NCBI GenBank assembly: GCA_012932295.1
Contig: JAAONU010000013.1
Location: 11,124,821-11,188,820, forward strand
Reading direction: 5' to 3'
Length of the DNA: 64,000 nucleotides
Source of the DNA: Cyclina sinensis
Lineage: Eukaryota; Mollusca; Bivalvia; Venerida; Veneridae
Position numbers and translations under genes: made by a program. Under the pieces are notes generated by a model. The model was not told the origin of the DNA. It did not search any database and saw nothing but the letters and a program-made list of their open reading frames with translations. Of the stretch, positions 38,668-51,200 are shown in pieces. Numbering within the stretch: the stretch's first letter is position 1; every line of letters begins with the position of its first letter.

Positions 38668-41600
38668 ATGCCGATCGAAAATTTAGAAGAAGAGGGGCTT
38701 GCTAAAAACCCAAATTTACAGCTTGCACAGTGGAAATTCCTTCTAACAACAGACACCTACAAAAATGACAAAGAAATTAGAAGGAAAACGATGGACTTCA
38801 TATCAGAAAATAGTAAGGAAATTCAAAAAATGATCATGTTAATTTTGTCATGTCATTGTTTCTAATACAAAAATGGTGGGTGGGGAGGTTTCCAGACATT
38901 TCACCCCCAAGATTTTACCTCACCGAGACATTTCACCCCAAGACTTTTGCCTCCCAGTTTTTTTTTTATTGTACAAGACATTTCACCCCCAAACAATAAA
39001 AAGTACTCAGATAATTTGAATAATATCTATATTTTCTGTTTTATGTTAAAGTTAATGGAGTTATTTTCATAATTTTTAAGAGATGATGGCTTTTGAACGA
39101 CTGGATGAATCACAATATCATCACCTTTTTACAGTTCACACCTTTAAGAAGCATGCATTGTTAGGATTGTATATTGCCCATGATTGGCAATATACATACC
39201 ATATTCGCCACACATTTCGGGATGAGGTGCTGATGTAATAGGGGTTTAATTAAAACTCAGTCAGGTAGTTATTTAAAAATTTCATCAATCTGTTATTCAC
39301 TTATTTATTTAAAAAGCAAAAAAAGGTGATTAACTGACGATATAAATAAATCTGAAAAAAGACAGACATTAAATACATTTTAGGTCTTTGCAAATAAATA
39401 ATTAATAGAACAATAAATATATGATTAGTATACCAGTTGCAGTTTGCTTAATATAATATATATCATAGATAAATAACAGAGTATGTCAAAACTGATTCTT
39501 TTCAATTCATTTGTCAGTCTAGAAAAATAACTGATCATGACTTTAAAAATCTAATTCTTTTAGTTTGCGTCAGTTTAAAAAAATAACTGAGGATGACAAT
39601 TAACAAAAATAATTGATACCATTACAACTACATTTATGCAAATGTGCTCTAATTAATACAAGGTAATTATTTAATTCCATTGTTACAAATTCTTGAAAAT
39701 AAAACATTTACAGGATTAATATAATTCATAAACATCATTAAATTAATGACATTTTTTTTTCATTGTTTATGTTCTCACATTTTAATATGGAGGCACCACC
39801 CTCTATGAGGTGTTAATGAAAAAAATTTTCAAAGAGGCCATCATAAAAGGGATTAAAATAGTTCATATAATTAACTGAAAACAAACAGGATTGTATTAAT
39901 GACTTATCCTCATTTTGCTTATTTTACATGCACTGAGTGTATAAAAAGGAAAGAAGTAGAATTTTCATTGGTTATGTTCTCCCCTTTTGGGGTAGAAATG
40001 TCTTGGGAGGTAAAGACTTGGGGGTGAAACGCCTGTCAACTGTGGGGGAATGGTTTACAGACAAGACAATTCACCTTAGCCATTTTTTCCAGATGACTCA
40101 AGTTAATATTTGAGATGGAAATGACATGATGTTGTGTATTTTGTTTTTTTGTTTATTTAGTAAAATTCAGGGGGAAGTTTTTCTAGGGAGCAACTTCTTA
40201 ACTGTAGTCACCATCTCACAAGACCCCTGCACTGAAATGTGTAGCCTCTTATTATACAGACATTGTTATTTATCCCCTCGCCAAAGGCGGAGGGGATATT
40301 AGAAATGCCCTTCGTCCGTCTGTGCGTCCGTGCATCTGTGTGTCCGTGTGCCGCCGAAACAATTTTGTCCGGAGCATAACTCCAAAACTGCTGGAGGAAT
40401 TTTATTCAAACTTCATACACTGACAGAGCACATTGGTAGGTAGTGCAATGTGCAAGTCCAATAACTCTACCTTGCCTATTTTTAGAGTTATTCCCCTTTA
40501 TCAGAATTACTTGATAAATTTTGTCCAGAGCATAACTCCAAAGCTACTTGAGGGATTTTATTCAAACTTCATACACTGACAGAGCACATTGGTAGGTAGG
40601 GCAGTGTGCAAGAACAATAACTCTACCTTGCCTATTTTTATAGTTATTCCCCTTTATCAAGATTACTTGATAAATTTTGTCCGGAGCATAACTTCAAAAT
40701 TACTTGAGGGATTTTATTCAAATTTCATACACTGACAGAGCACATTGGTAGGTAGTGCAGTGTGCAAGTCCAATAACTCTACCTTGCCTATTTTCAGAGT
40801 TATTCCCCTTTAGCAGATTTACTTGTTTACATTTTAAAAATCCCAGCATATACATGTATATCTAATTCTTGAATTCTTGAACTTATTATCCGCCCACCAA
40901 AGGCGGAGGGGATATTAGAAATGGTCTCTGTCCCTCCGTACGTGCTTCCGTTCCAGTTTTGTCCGGAGCATAACTCCAAAAGTACTTGAGTGATTTTCTT
41001 TAAACTTCATATACTGAAAGAGCACATTTGGAGGAGGTGCAATGTGTAAGAATAATATCTCTACCTTGCCTACTTTTAGAATTATTCCCCTTTATCAGAT
41101 TTAATTGAAAAACTTTGTCCGAAGCATAACTCCAAAAGTGCTTGAGCGATTTTCTTCAAACTTAATACACTGACATAGCACATTGGTAGGAAGTGCAGTT
41201 TGCAAGAAAAATAACTCTACCTTGCCTATTTTTTGTGGGATTTTCTTCAACATTATTACATTGAGTGTTTGAAAGTACAACCTTCAGGTAGCTTCTTCCC
41301 GGCGGGGGGATTAACCATGTGTAACATGGCTCTTGTTATTACTGTTATAATTTCTCAGGAAGATGAGATGTAAAAGTTCTTTTATTATTATCATTCTAAG
41401 CTGAGTTGTTCAATACTATCATTTTGCATTACCTACCACATATTCACTTTTGCAGATATGGCCCCTTTCTATGAGGACCTGTGTCATTGTCTTGGCTGGA
41501 AGACTGATCAGGCCCTGCTGAAGAAGATGAGAGCTGCCAATGAAGCAGAACTTAAAAAGCTAGATGATGCTATAGCAGATGCTGAGAAAAACCTTGGAGA

Positions 41601-44600
41601 GACAGAAATTAGAGAAAATATGTTAAAGAAAGCAGAGTACTTGTGTGCTATAGGTGATAAGGTAAACTTGTAGTTCTTGACACTATAACTGACTAAAAAA
41701 ATTCATGTTTTAACTGCAAGTTATTGAATGAGGAACAAGTACACATGTAGAGAGAAAAAAGTCTTTGGTATCTTTTTTTGGTATGTGTTATCAGAGATCA
41801 AAAGCTGTAAACAGGAAAGTGGTGGATATTGCTTGAATAAATATATCTCAGTTCAAATGAAAATTCAATTTCATAAAAAAACTTATTATATAAGATACAT
41901 TGTACTTCCATTTCAGGAGGAATGCTTGTCACAGTTTAGAAAGACCCAGGAGAAGACAGTTACCTTGGGATATAGGCTGGATCTAGTCTTCCACTTGATC
42001 AGAATAGGCCTGTTTTACATGGATCATGATCTCATCAACAGAAATCTGGAAAAAGCACAGAGGTATCTTTCTTCACTTTACTTAAAAAAATCTCAACTAA
42101 AGCAGTTTACAGTAGTTTTTTTTAATTAATGAGCCAGATTTTTAAAGCTGAAAGGTTTTTTTTTTAAAAAAAAAACTGTTTCTTTCTCAAGATTTGAACA
42201 AGCATTCAAATGTTGACAGAAAACTTTCTAAACTGTTAAATCTATTAATGCATATGCAATGCTTGTTTTCTACACAGTGCTATTTTCCTTGTCAGTGTCT
42301 GTCATTTCTGCATATGTGTTGATACAATACTTATAAATCTATACCCTGGTCAAGAGTCAAAATTACTTTTGCAGCAGGGACTGAATAGAAAGAAACTAGA
42401 GAATTGTCATACATTGACTGATTAAATAAACAATTTTTAATCATTGATTTCTGCTTGTCTTCATATAGTTTGATAGATGAGGGTGGTGACTGGGACAGGC
42501 GTAACAGACTGAAGGTGTATCGAGGAGTCTACTGTATGTCTATACGAAATTTCAAAGAGGCAGCCAATCTGTTCCTTGACACAGTGGCAACATTCACATC
42601 ATATGAATTAATGGATTATCATTCATTTGTTACATACACTGTACTTAGTAGTATCATTGCTTTGGATCGCCCAACCCTGAGAGAAAAGGTATTTCATTTA
42701 TGATAGTTTTAAAAGTACATTGAGAAACAAAAAATTGGTGTTTATCAAAGCTATAGGAGCAACAGTGTTGTAATAGAAGTATTCAAACTAAGAAAAACAA
42801 AAGGCTAGCAAAGTCAAAGAATTGATGTAAAAATTTAGCACTGGCTTCCATAAGTCTCAATGCATTCATGACAGTTAAGGACAGCATTGTATATCTTTAA
42901 AAAAAAAAAGAAGAAAAAAAAGCAACAATTTGCACTGTAATTCAGTGAGAACTGTTGTGTTTTAAAGAGTTTCCTTTTTAATCTGTAAATGAATTAGATG
43001 TTTTTCCTTGTAGAGATAAAGCCAACAGTCTGTTGCCATATATACTCATTGTTATTTCAGGTGGTCAAAGGTTCTGAGATTTTAGAAGTGTTACACAGTT
43101 TACCAAAGATCAGGTCCTATCTCTTCTCACTGTATGACACACATTACGCACAATTCTTCAGATCATTAGGTAAGTCCATCATGTGTATATCACACTGTAC
43201 AAGTGCTGATATTTTATCATAATAATTTGTGAAAACCTTTGAAAACTCAAATTTCCCAAAATTATCATTATGTCTTATGTGTGGAGTGACAGTTAATACA
43301 TTCATTACCCCCTAAACTTGCTGTATTTCTAAAATGGACATGTCTGTCATTTGTTTTGGATAAACCCATTAGATTAATAATTGTTTCTTGGTCTAACTAT
43401 GGATGTGAAAGTTGACTTTGGTCTGTATTGATGGCAAAAACAATTGCTGACAGCAAAAGAAAATTAAACAGAGTAAAGCTAAGATACATAGCAATTGATG
43501 TTGATATATTCTGTCCAAATTTTACTGAAAAAGATGGCCCAATCTGATAAAATCATATCCTTAAAATCACTACACTATTAGGATCTGAGGATGGCCAATA
43601 GAATGTCACCTCGTAACCTATCCATCAGCCAATCAGAGCAACCCTTCCATCCTTCTGGAAATCAAGGTAGCCTATGTTTAACTTGTGAAAATCTGTTTAT
43701 ATAACTGGGATCCCAAACAATAATCCTTACGTGTCGGAGATTATCTGCCATAACTGTCACCGAACTCAGAGTTAAAATTATTTGTCAAAATCTTCCAAAA
43801 TAATGAGATTAATGTATGTTTGGAAAATATTTTTTACAAAGTATCTAAGCATTTTCCATCTCCGTTAATAAACATTGTTATGCCAGAGAAGTTTACATGC
43901 TCTATGAACATGTCATGTGTACTGGTAAACTATCAGGATGCATCATAAGCTTAACTTCATTGGCTGGGATATAAATAGCAACAGTGGAAATTTCAGGTTA
44001 TCAAGAAGATAGAAATGAATTGGTTGTCTTCAGATCTGACTGTAGGGAGATCATGTACTTCAGGCAGATTTTAGAAGGCAATTACTAATAACTAAATTTT
44101 TATGTGATGCAAACTGATTTGAAAATCATTTCAGCTTCACAGACATCAATTTATAGTGATATCAATCAAATTTTTATAATCAGTCAAATTTTATAATTTT
44201 TATTTCAGCTGAGGTTGAAGAATTCATGAAGTTTGATAGATATTTGAATCCCCACTACAGATATTATGTACGAGAAATGAGAATTGTTGCATATAACCAG
44301 TTACTGGAATCGTACAGAAGTCTCACCCTAGAATATATGGCCGATGCATTTGGAGTAACATTACAGTTTATTGACCAGTAAGTACATGTAATGCAGGCTG
44401 TATTGACACCCAGTAGAGCTGCATAAATGAAAGATGAGTACATGTGACAAAATCTATTTTTATTAGAAAAAATCAAATTCAGTCTTTGCTACAGATTTGA
44501 TGTTAAGTGTAAAATGTTTTGTGAAAGGCATTGTGTTGACTTGAATGCATATTATCTTTTTGAAAGCAAAAAATAGTGTAATGTCTGTTCTGGATTTTAT

Positions 44601-47600
44601 TTCCTCACCATATTGTTCGTTTAGACTTAGTTATCATTTGCATGTTACTGGATGTGGGATATGTTTTTAGCAGTTTGTAATGTTTTGAAACTAGAAAGTT
44701 ACAAGTTCTATCAGTTCCACATGTGTATTCAGTGTGAAAGATATATTATGGAACATGCTGTTTTTCTGTGTAATCATTTTTTTCAGCAGTTAGTGAAATG
44801 TTTTGATTAGTGGTTCATGTAGAATTTTTTTTTTTAAGTTTGTCCCTTAATAACAAAAGAGAATATTTGAGCTGTAGTTTCTCTTGATTGTCAAGTACAG
44901 CACATTAAAGAAAATAGGCTTGGTTGAGATAATTTACCAAACAGACTTTCATGAGCATGCGTTATCTATTGTAGGGAGTTGTCACGGTTTATTGCTGCAG
45001 GAAGATTACACTGCAAGATAGATAAAGTAGGAGGTATAGTTGTGACCAACAGACCTGACAGCAAGAATTGGCAGTATCAGGTAAGGCTTTATTACTGTAG
45101 GAGGTATAGTTGTGACCAACAGACCTGACAGCAAGAACTGGGAATAACAGGTAAGGTTTTACTATTGTAGGAAGTATATTTGTCACTAAAAGACCTGACA
45201 ACAAGAATTGGCAGTATCATGTAAGGCTTTATTTATCCCCCTGCCAAAGGCGGAGGGGATATTAGAAATGGTTTCCGTCCATGCGTCTGTGCCAATTTTG
45301 TCCTGAGCATAACTCCAAAAATACTTGAGCCATTTTCTTCAAACTTCATACACTGACAGTGCACATTTGGAGGAAGTGAAATGTTTAAGAATAGTAACTC
45401 TACCTTGCCTACGTTTAGAGTTAATCCCCTTTATCAGATTAACTTGAAAAACTTTGTCGGAAGCATAACTCCAAAAGTACTTGAGCGATTTTCTTCAAAC
45501 TTCATACACTGACAGTGCACATTGGGAGCAGTGCAATATGCAAGAACAATAACTCTACCTTACCTACTTTTAGAGTCATTCCTCTTTATCAGATTTACTT
45601 AAATTTTTTTGTCCAGAGCATAACTCAAAACTTGAGGGATATACTTCAAACTTAATACACTGACAAAGCACATAAGTAGGAAGTGCAGTGTGCAAGAACA
45701 ATAACTCTACCTTGCCTACTTTTAGAGTTATTCCCCTTTTTCAGATTTACTTGAAATACTTTTTTTCAAAGCATAACTCCAAAAGTACTTGAAGGATTTA
45801 CTTAGATTTAATACACTGACAGAGCACATTGGTAGGAAGTGCATTGTGCAAAAACAATAACTGTGCTTGCCTCCTTTTAGAGTCATTCCCCTTTATCAGA
45901 TTTACTTGGAAAAAAAATTTCCAGAGCATAACTCCAAAAGAACTTGAGGGATATACTTCAGACTTAATACACTGACATAACACATTTGTTGGAAGTACAA
46001 TGCAATACAATAACTCTACCTTGCCTACTTTTAGAGTTAATCCCATTTATCAGATTTACTTGGAAAAAAAATCCAGAGCATAACTCCAAAAGAACTTGAG
46101 GGATTTTCTTCAAACTTAATACACTGACATAGCACATTGGTTGGAAGCTCACTGTCATGAACAATAACTGTACCCTGCCTACTTTTTGAGGTTATTTCTT
46201 CAAACTGCATATGCACATTATTACATTTAGTTTTTGAAAGGAGAACATTCAGGTAACTTCTTCCCGGCGGGGGGATTAACCATGTGTGTCATGGTTTTGG
46301 TCACTATAGGAGGTATATTTGTTACTAACAGACCTGACAGCAAGAACTGGCAATAACAGGTAAGGTTTTACTATTGTAGGAGATATATTTGTCTGTAACA
46401 GACCTGACAGCAAGAACTGGCAGTATCAGGTAAGGCTTTATTACTGTAGGAGGTCTAGTGATGACCAACATACCTGACAGCAAGAACTGGCAGTATCAGG
46501 TAAAGCTTTATTATTGTAGGAGGTATAGTGATGACCAACAGATCTGACAGCCAGAACTGGCAGTATCGGGTAAAGCTTTATTATTGTAGGAGGTATAGTG
46601 GTGACCAACAGATCTGACAGCCAGAACTGGCAGTATCGGGGAAAGCTTTATTACTGTAGGAGGTATAGTGGTGACCAACAGATCTGACAGCCAGAACTGG
46701 CAGTATCAGGTAAGGCTTTATTATTGTAGGAGGTATAGTGGTGACCAACAGACCTGACAGCAAGAACTGGCAGTATCAGGCAAGGCTTTATTACTGTAGG
46801 AGGTATAAAGGTGACCAACAGATCTGACAGCCAGAACTGTCAGTATCAGGTAAGGCTTTATTACTGTTGGAGGTATAGTTGTGACGAACAGATCTGACAA
46901 CAAAAACTGGCAGTATCTGGTAAGGCTTTATTACTGTAGGAGGTATAGTTGTGACTTACAGATCTGACAACAAAAACTGGCAGTATCTGGTAAGGCTTTA
47001 TTACTGTAGGAGGTATAGTTGTGACTTACAGATCTGACAGCAAAAACTGGCAGTATCTGGTAAGGTTTTATTACTGTAGGAGGTATAGTTGTGACCAACA
47101 GATCTGACAGCAAAAACTGGCAGTATCAGGTAAGGCTTGATTATTGTAGGAGGTATAGTGGTGACCAACAGACCTGACAGCCAGAACTGGCAATATCAGG
47201 TAAGGTTTTACTAGTGTAAGAGATACAGTCTGCACCAACTGTCCTGACAGCAAAAACTGGCAGTGTCAGGTGAGGTTTTACTGGTCTCAGAGATATGTTT
47301 CAGTGTCATCAGGGTGTAATTAGTAAATTGTGAGCAAAAAGAAATATTCATACATGTGTTTTACTGTTGTATTTTAAGGACAATGGTAATAATAATTATT
47401 AGCTTATGAAACTGGAAAAGAATTCACTGTCTTGAAACTAATTTGTTTTGTGAAAGTATGGTCAAAATGAAAGTTTTACTCATTGACAGGCATTTTATTT
47501 TTCAAAATGCATTTTGTTTTTTGGTTAAATTGCATCTTTTATTCCAAGCAGAAAGTGCTGAAGGGGCTGTAGAATGTTGTTATAAATCACATTTTATTTA

Positions 47601-47906
47601 TTGCAATCTTCTTTTACTGCAATAATGTTAAGAGAGAAGTTTCTATGTTTCATAGGACTGAGCAACATACTGAATAGGCTTAAATATTAATTTCTGTTAT
47701 ATCAGATCATCTGAATTATCCAAGAGGCTAATACTGAAGGGTACGCAATTTTAGACAATCAGAAGATTTAAGGTGTTGATAGCTAGATGAATTTCCTATA
47801 GTAATTCATATTGTCTTATCATTTTCTTCTTTCACAGGAGACCATAAAGAAAGGGGATATACTACTGAACAGAGTGCAGAAACTGAGTCGAGTGATCAAT
47901 ATTTAG
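38668..47906 (+). CDS. PSMD6: PSMD6 / RPN7, 26S proteasome lid subunit (8 exons)
   Basis: Structural subunit of the 19S regulatory particle lid, which recognises and unfolds ubiquitinated proteins. Exons: 38668-38812, 41456-41661, 41917-42062, 42469-42688, 43061-43169, 44209-44377, 44975-45080, 47838-47906. They total 1170 nt, i.e. 389 residues, the same length as human PSMD6, with every phase matching. Recognisable blocks are [15 protein letters not shown] at the start, [115 protein letters not shown] and QKLSRVINI at the end. An N-terminal helical-repeat (RPN7) half is followed by a PCI domain (~residues 190-355). Intron 1 (2.6 kb) and intron 7 (2.8 kb) are swollen by mobile elements and, in intron 7, by a tandem array of exon 7 itself. 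Confidence 0.97.
38895..40037. mobile_element. 1.14-kb element with long inverted ends
   Basis: The left end (38895-38939: ACATTTCACCCCCAAGATTT, then ACCTCACCGAGACATTTC) is inverted at the right end (39989-40037; reverse complement CAGGCGTTTCACCCCCAAGT, then CTTTACCTCCCAAGACATTT). Inside the left end ACATTTCACCCC is repeated three times. The interior is AT-rich with no coding frame. In PSMD6 intron 1. Confidence 0.6.
40271..41332 (+). mobile_element. Tandem-repeat element with 8-bp target duplication
   Basis: TTGTTATT flanks both sides (40263-40270 and 41333-41340), giving clean borders. The left end is a hairpin (ATCCCCTCGCC, AAA, GGCGGAGGGGAT) that occurs again internally at 40890-40913. 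It is followed by GTCCGTCTGTGCGTCC-type repeats and then ~160-bp monomers with GTCCGGAGCATAACTCCAAA, CACTGACAGAGCACATTGGT and ACTCTACCTTGCCTA. The right end is CTTCTTCCCGGCGGGGGGAT followed by TAACCATGTGTAACATGG. In PSMD6 intron 1. Confidence 0.78.
45081..45232 (+). repeat. Exon-7-derived 70-bp tandem array, left part
   Basis: Directly after the exon 7 donor, two further copies of the exon end (starting 45097 and 45167) repeat GTAGGAGGTATAGTTGTGAC through CAGACCTGACAGCAAGAACT and end in a donor-like CAGGTAAGG or CATGTAAGG. Spacing to exon 7 (45027) is exactly 70 bp. The second copy is cut by the mobile element at 45233. Confidence 0.9.
45233..46300 (+). mobile_element. Second copy of the 40271-type tandem-repeat element, inside the array
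   Basis: Starts with the hairpin ATCCCCCTGCCAAAGGCGGA and ends with CTTCTTCCCGGCGGGGGGAT plus TAACCATGTGTGTCATGG, as in the copy at 40271-41332. It holds about six ~155-bp monomers with GCATAACTCCAAAAGTACTT and ACTCTACCTTGCCTACTTTT. No clear target duplication is visible. It interrupts a repeat unit between TATT and ACT, so at least part of the 70-bp array predates it. Confidence 0.78.
46301..47290 (+). repeat. Exon-7-derived 70-bp tandem array, right part (14 units)
   Basis: Units start at 46307 and then every 70 bp without an indel (46377, 46447 ... 47217). Each contains the last ~50 coding bases of PSMD6 exon 7 and its 5' splice site plus ~17 bases of intron. The donor GT is kept in most units; it has become GG at ~46640 and GC at ~46780. 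A TTTATTACTGTAG acceptor-like string precedes each exon-like block. Confidence 0.93.
47291..47837. other. End of PSMD6 intron 7
   Basis: Unique AT-rich intron sequence between the array and the acceptor TTCTTCTTTCACAG of exon 8. Nothing else recognised. Confidence 0.5.
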
Positions 47907-48231
47907 CCACAGTTTTGTTCAGGACATTGCCAATGATCATCCATCATCGCTATATGCTGTACAAACAAAAAAGGAATATGAATATTATAAAGACTTCCCT
48001 TGGAAATAAAAACAGTCCTCACAACTGCTATAATGTTTAATTAGGTCATCTGAAGCATTTGATAATTTTACAGCTGCAAAAAAGTGCTTCTCTAGACAGT
48101 TGTTGAAATTCAGAGTTGAGATTTTACTTTTTAGTTCATTCAGATTATTATTCTTTGAACTATGTAAAATGAACATGAAGTGTGAACTGTAATTACATTA
48201 TCTGTATGAACAAACACAATGTTTGTCCTTC

Positions 48232-48237
48232 AATAAA
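48232..48237 (+). terminator. Probable PSMD6 poly(A) signal
   Basis: AATAAA in TCAATAAACTG, about 325 nt after the stop codon. A second AATAAA at 48005-48010, 100 nt after the stop, is an alternative. Confidence 0.5.
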
Positions 48238-51200
48238 CTGTTGAAAATCTTCATTGTTTAGTTCTTTAGCTCTTTTTAAGACTGATTCATCAGGTTTTAG
48301 AGGTTGAACAGTACACATACACATTTTAATTTTGATGATTATTGTCCTGCTGCTAGAATTTTCAGCATGCTCATGGTGAGCTTTATAGAAATGCCTTTTG
48401 AATTTTGTTCAGCCTGTATTATTGAAAATCACTGATTGGAAATGTTCACTTCAAGGATCTTAAGTTTTCTCAGTACCCTTGGAAGAAGCAGTGGATGTAA
48501 AGGTTTATTTAATCTTTACAAGTGTTTTATATTAGGATATCAGGTTCCTTCAGGCACAAGATTGGACCAAATTAAAATATCACATTGACAAGCCAATGAA
48601 TATGAAGTATGTCAGCTTGTAAGGAATGTATCTCTATTCTTCTATGAATCCTAGACAATTCAACAATACTAGATCTAAACATTACTTTCAAGATTCTATT
48701 AAGTAAACACTTTATCTAAGGAGGCTACTTATTTAGTTTTCAATGTTGGTCATAAGGACAGTAACTCAGCAAATTTGCCTCTTCTGTATTTGTCAAGTTA
48801 CATGTATGTTCATATGCAGCTAAGCTTCATTTATCAATTGGTGTGACTGACATTACAAGGCATTTCTTGTTGAAAGCGAACATAAACAGAAGTACATACG
48901 TTCAGAGCTTCTTAAATAGACTGGTTTAAACTGTGCATGGAAATAGACGGTCAAAAGTAATAAGACAACATTTGTCACTATTTATCTAATTTTATTACAT
49001 AAAATAAGAGCAGAATTTAAATACTTCTAACATGATAACAACAAAATAAGTACTAAAGATAATTACTGGCATGCACACCTGTGGAGGAGAAAGAAGTATC
49101 GTCCAAATGAGCTTAAGTTTTTCCAAAGAAAAATCCAATATTCTTTCAAAGCAGAAATACTTTTACAATATAGGCATGCCTATAACCATTCTAGGTTGAT
49201 ACTTGACATTATCAACTAATATTGAGAACAATTTCACAACATAAATGTACGACTCCTTTTTAACAAAAGTAACAGATGAATCAAATTGTCACTGTACTTT
49301 CAATCAAATGCATTGCTGAAAGAAATCAAACTCCATGGTGTGAATTTGCATAGGTGAAAAATCATTCAGTGAATAAGAAACTGTTAAAAATATGTGAAAG
49401 ATTAAATCGAATTCCATGTTCATTTGACCAAAGTTCTGCAACAACTAGTAAAAAGATCAAGTGGTCATGAATATTAATGAGTATTTAGCCAATCAAACTC
49501 CTAAGCTTATGCATACATTAATATAATTCTACCAATTTTAAATAAGATAAAAATAGCTTTTGCTAACATATTGTTATGCAAAAGTTAGGCAAAACCTTAC
49601 TTTTAGTATATTCTGGTGCTGTTTTTACAACTTTAATTTTGCAGATATATTCCTGAAGATGTAGACTTTACATCACACATCATAGAAGTGTTAATTGTTA
49701 CATTAGTTTTTTAGTAAAAGAGATTTTCATTAAATCCCTTGCTCTTATCACTCACAAGTCACGAATCATTCAATGTTCTTGAAAACCTTTTTATCACAGA
49801 CATTAGAGCTAAGAAAAAAGGTAAAACTGCTAAAAAAATCCCAAACCTAATACAATGTAATTTCACCTGCCTAAACATGTACATTTTTGTCTTATTAAAA
49901 TTCTAAAACAGTCCTAGACAAGAAAAACATGATAAAAGTTTTGATTTTATTTTCAAACACCTGTTTAACTAGCATCAATACTGAATAAATATAATACACA
50001 ATTTCTACTTTTAAATTTCTAATGTACAAAAATAAATGCACTATAAAAAAAAGCTGCCAAAACAAGGTCAGAAAAACTGATAAAAATTCTGTAATGGATC
50101 ATTCTACACAATGTATGCATTTTTAAAATAATTTTACTGATTATAACTGTGAAGTTTACTCTACAAACTTCATAAAATTCCTCTACTCCCATAAACCAAA
50201 AAATATTTACTAGAGTTTGCCTTACTTTCTAATGATGGTGTAAAAAAGCAACTTTAGAATAACTTTCAAACAGTTCATGCTCGAGACTGTTTCCAGGCTT
50301 CTGAAATTAACTTAAGCTTGTCGTTTTAAATGTTAACACTTAGCCTGCGAAATATCTTAAATGGACTTGTCCATCTTTTGGATGGATCCATTTATTGTTT
50401 ATGGGGGTGCTTACTGAAAATTTGCTGACTGAATGGCAAATAATGCAGACCATGTTCAGGCTGCTGCCGCCAGCATGATAAAGGTTTAAAGTGGGAGTGA
50501 AGTCTCACCCCTGAAAACAACTTATTTTACTTGAACAGTTGAATATTTGTGTTAGTTTCAGCTAACATCAGTGAAGAGACCCTGTATGGTACACCTGTAA
50601 AGGAAGTAAAGCGGAAAAAAATCAAGAAATACTTTAACAAGTTATCACAGTCTACTAAAAATCAACAAAATAAAACAAAACCAGATCATATATACAGAAT
50701 TCCTAAATCATCTATTAAAATACACGGACAGACATAATGATACACATTTAAGACTGAATACCAGAATGTTTTGTTTGTAAATTACATAATATAGAAGATG
50801 AAGTTCATTCAAAAGAAGTTATAAATAGATCTGTCTGTTACATACATGTACAATTATATTACAAACAACTGTGCTCTATTTAACAGTGTATACTCACATG
50901 CATAATATTTTGTTTTTTAACAAAGCCTTCTGAACTAGTTCAATTATTTTATGTGAGACATTTGCTATGTACATGTATATGGAGTGAAGGTATGAGAATT
51001 CAAAGCACTGAAAAAATACATGCAGTAGACCTGGTAACTAATTTATTATGAAAGACATTACTGGACGGAACATGGAAAAAAATGGAAATAAATATCTGAA
51101 TTGCTTTATTTTTCATAGCACTCTTGCAACCTTTGATGTTTCAACATGACATTCATCAGACGTGTTTGGCTCTCTTCTTTATTACTGACATACTACCAAT

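Noticed and set aside
45233..46300. Helitron assignment for the hairpin-bearing elements
   Set aside because: The sister copy at 40271 has an 8-bp target duplication, which Helitrons do not make; left unassigned.
44989..47253. Minus-strand 60-70 residue open frames with similar sequences ([13 protein letters not shown] type)
   Set aside because: Antisense shadows of the exon-7-derived 70-bp array; the unit shifts frame every copy.
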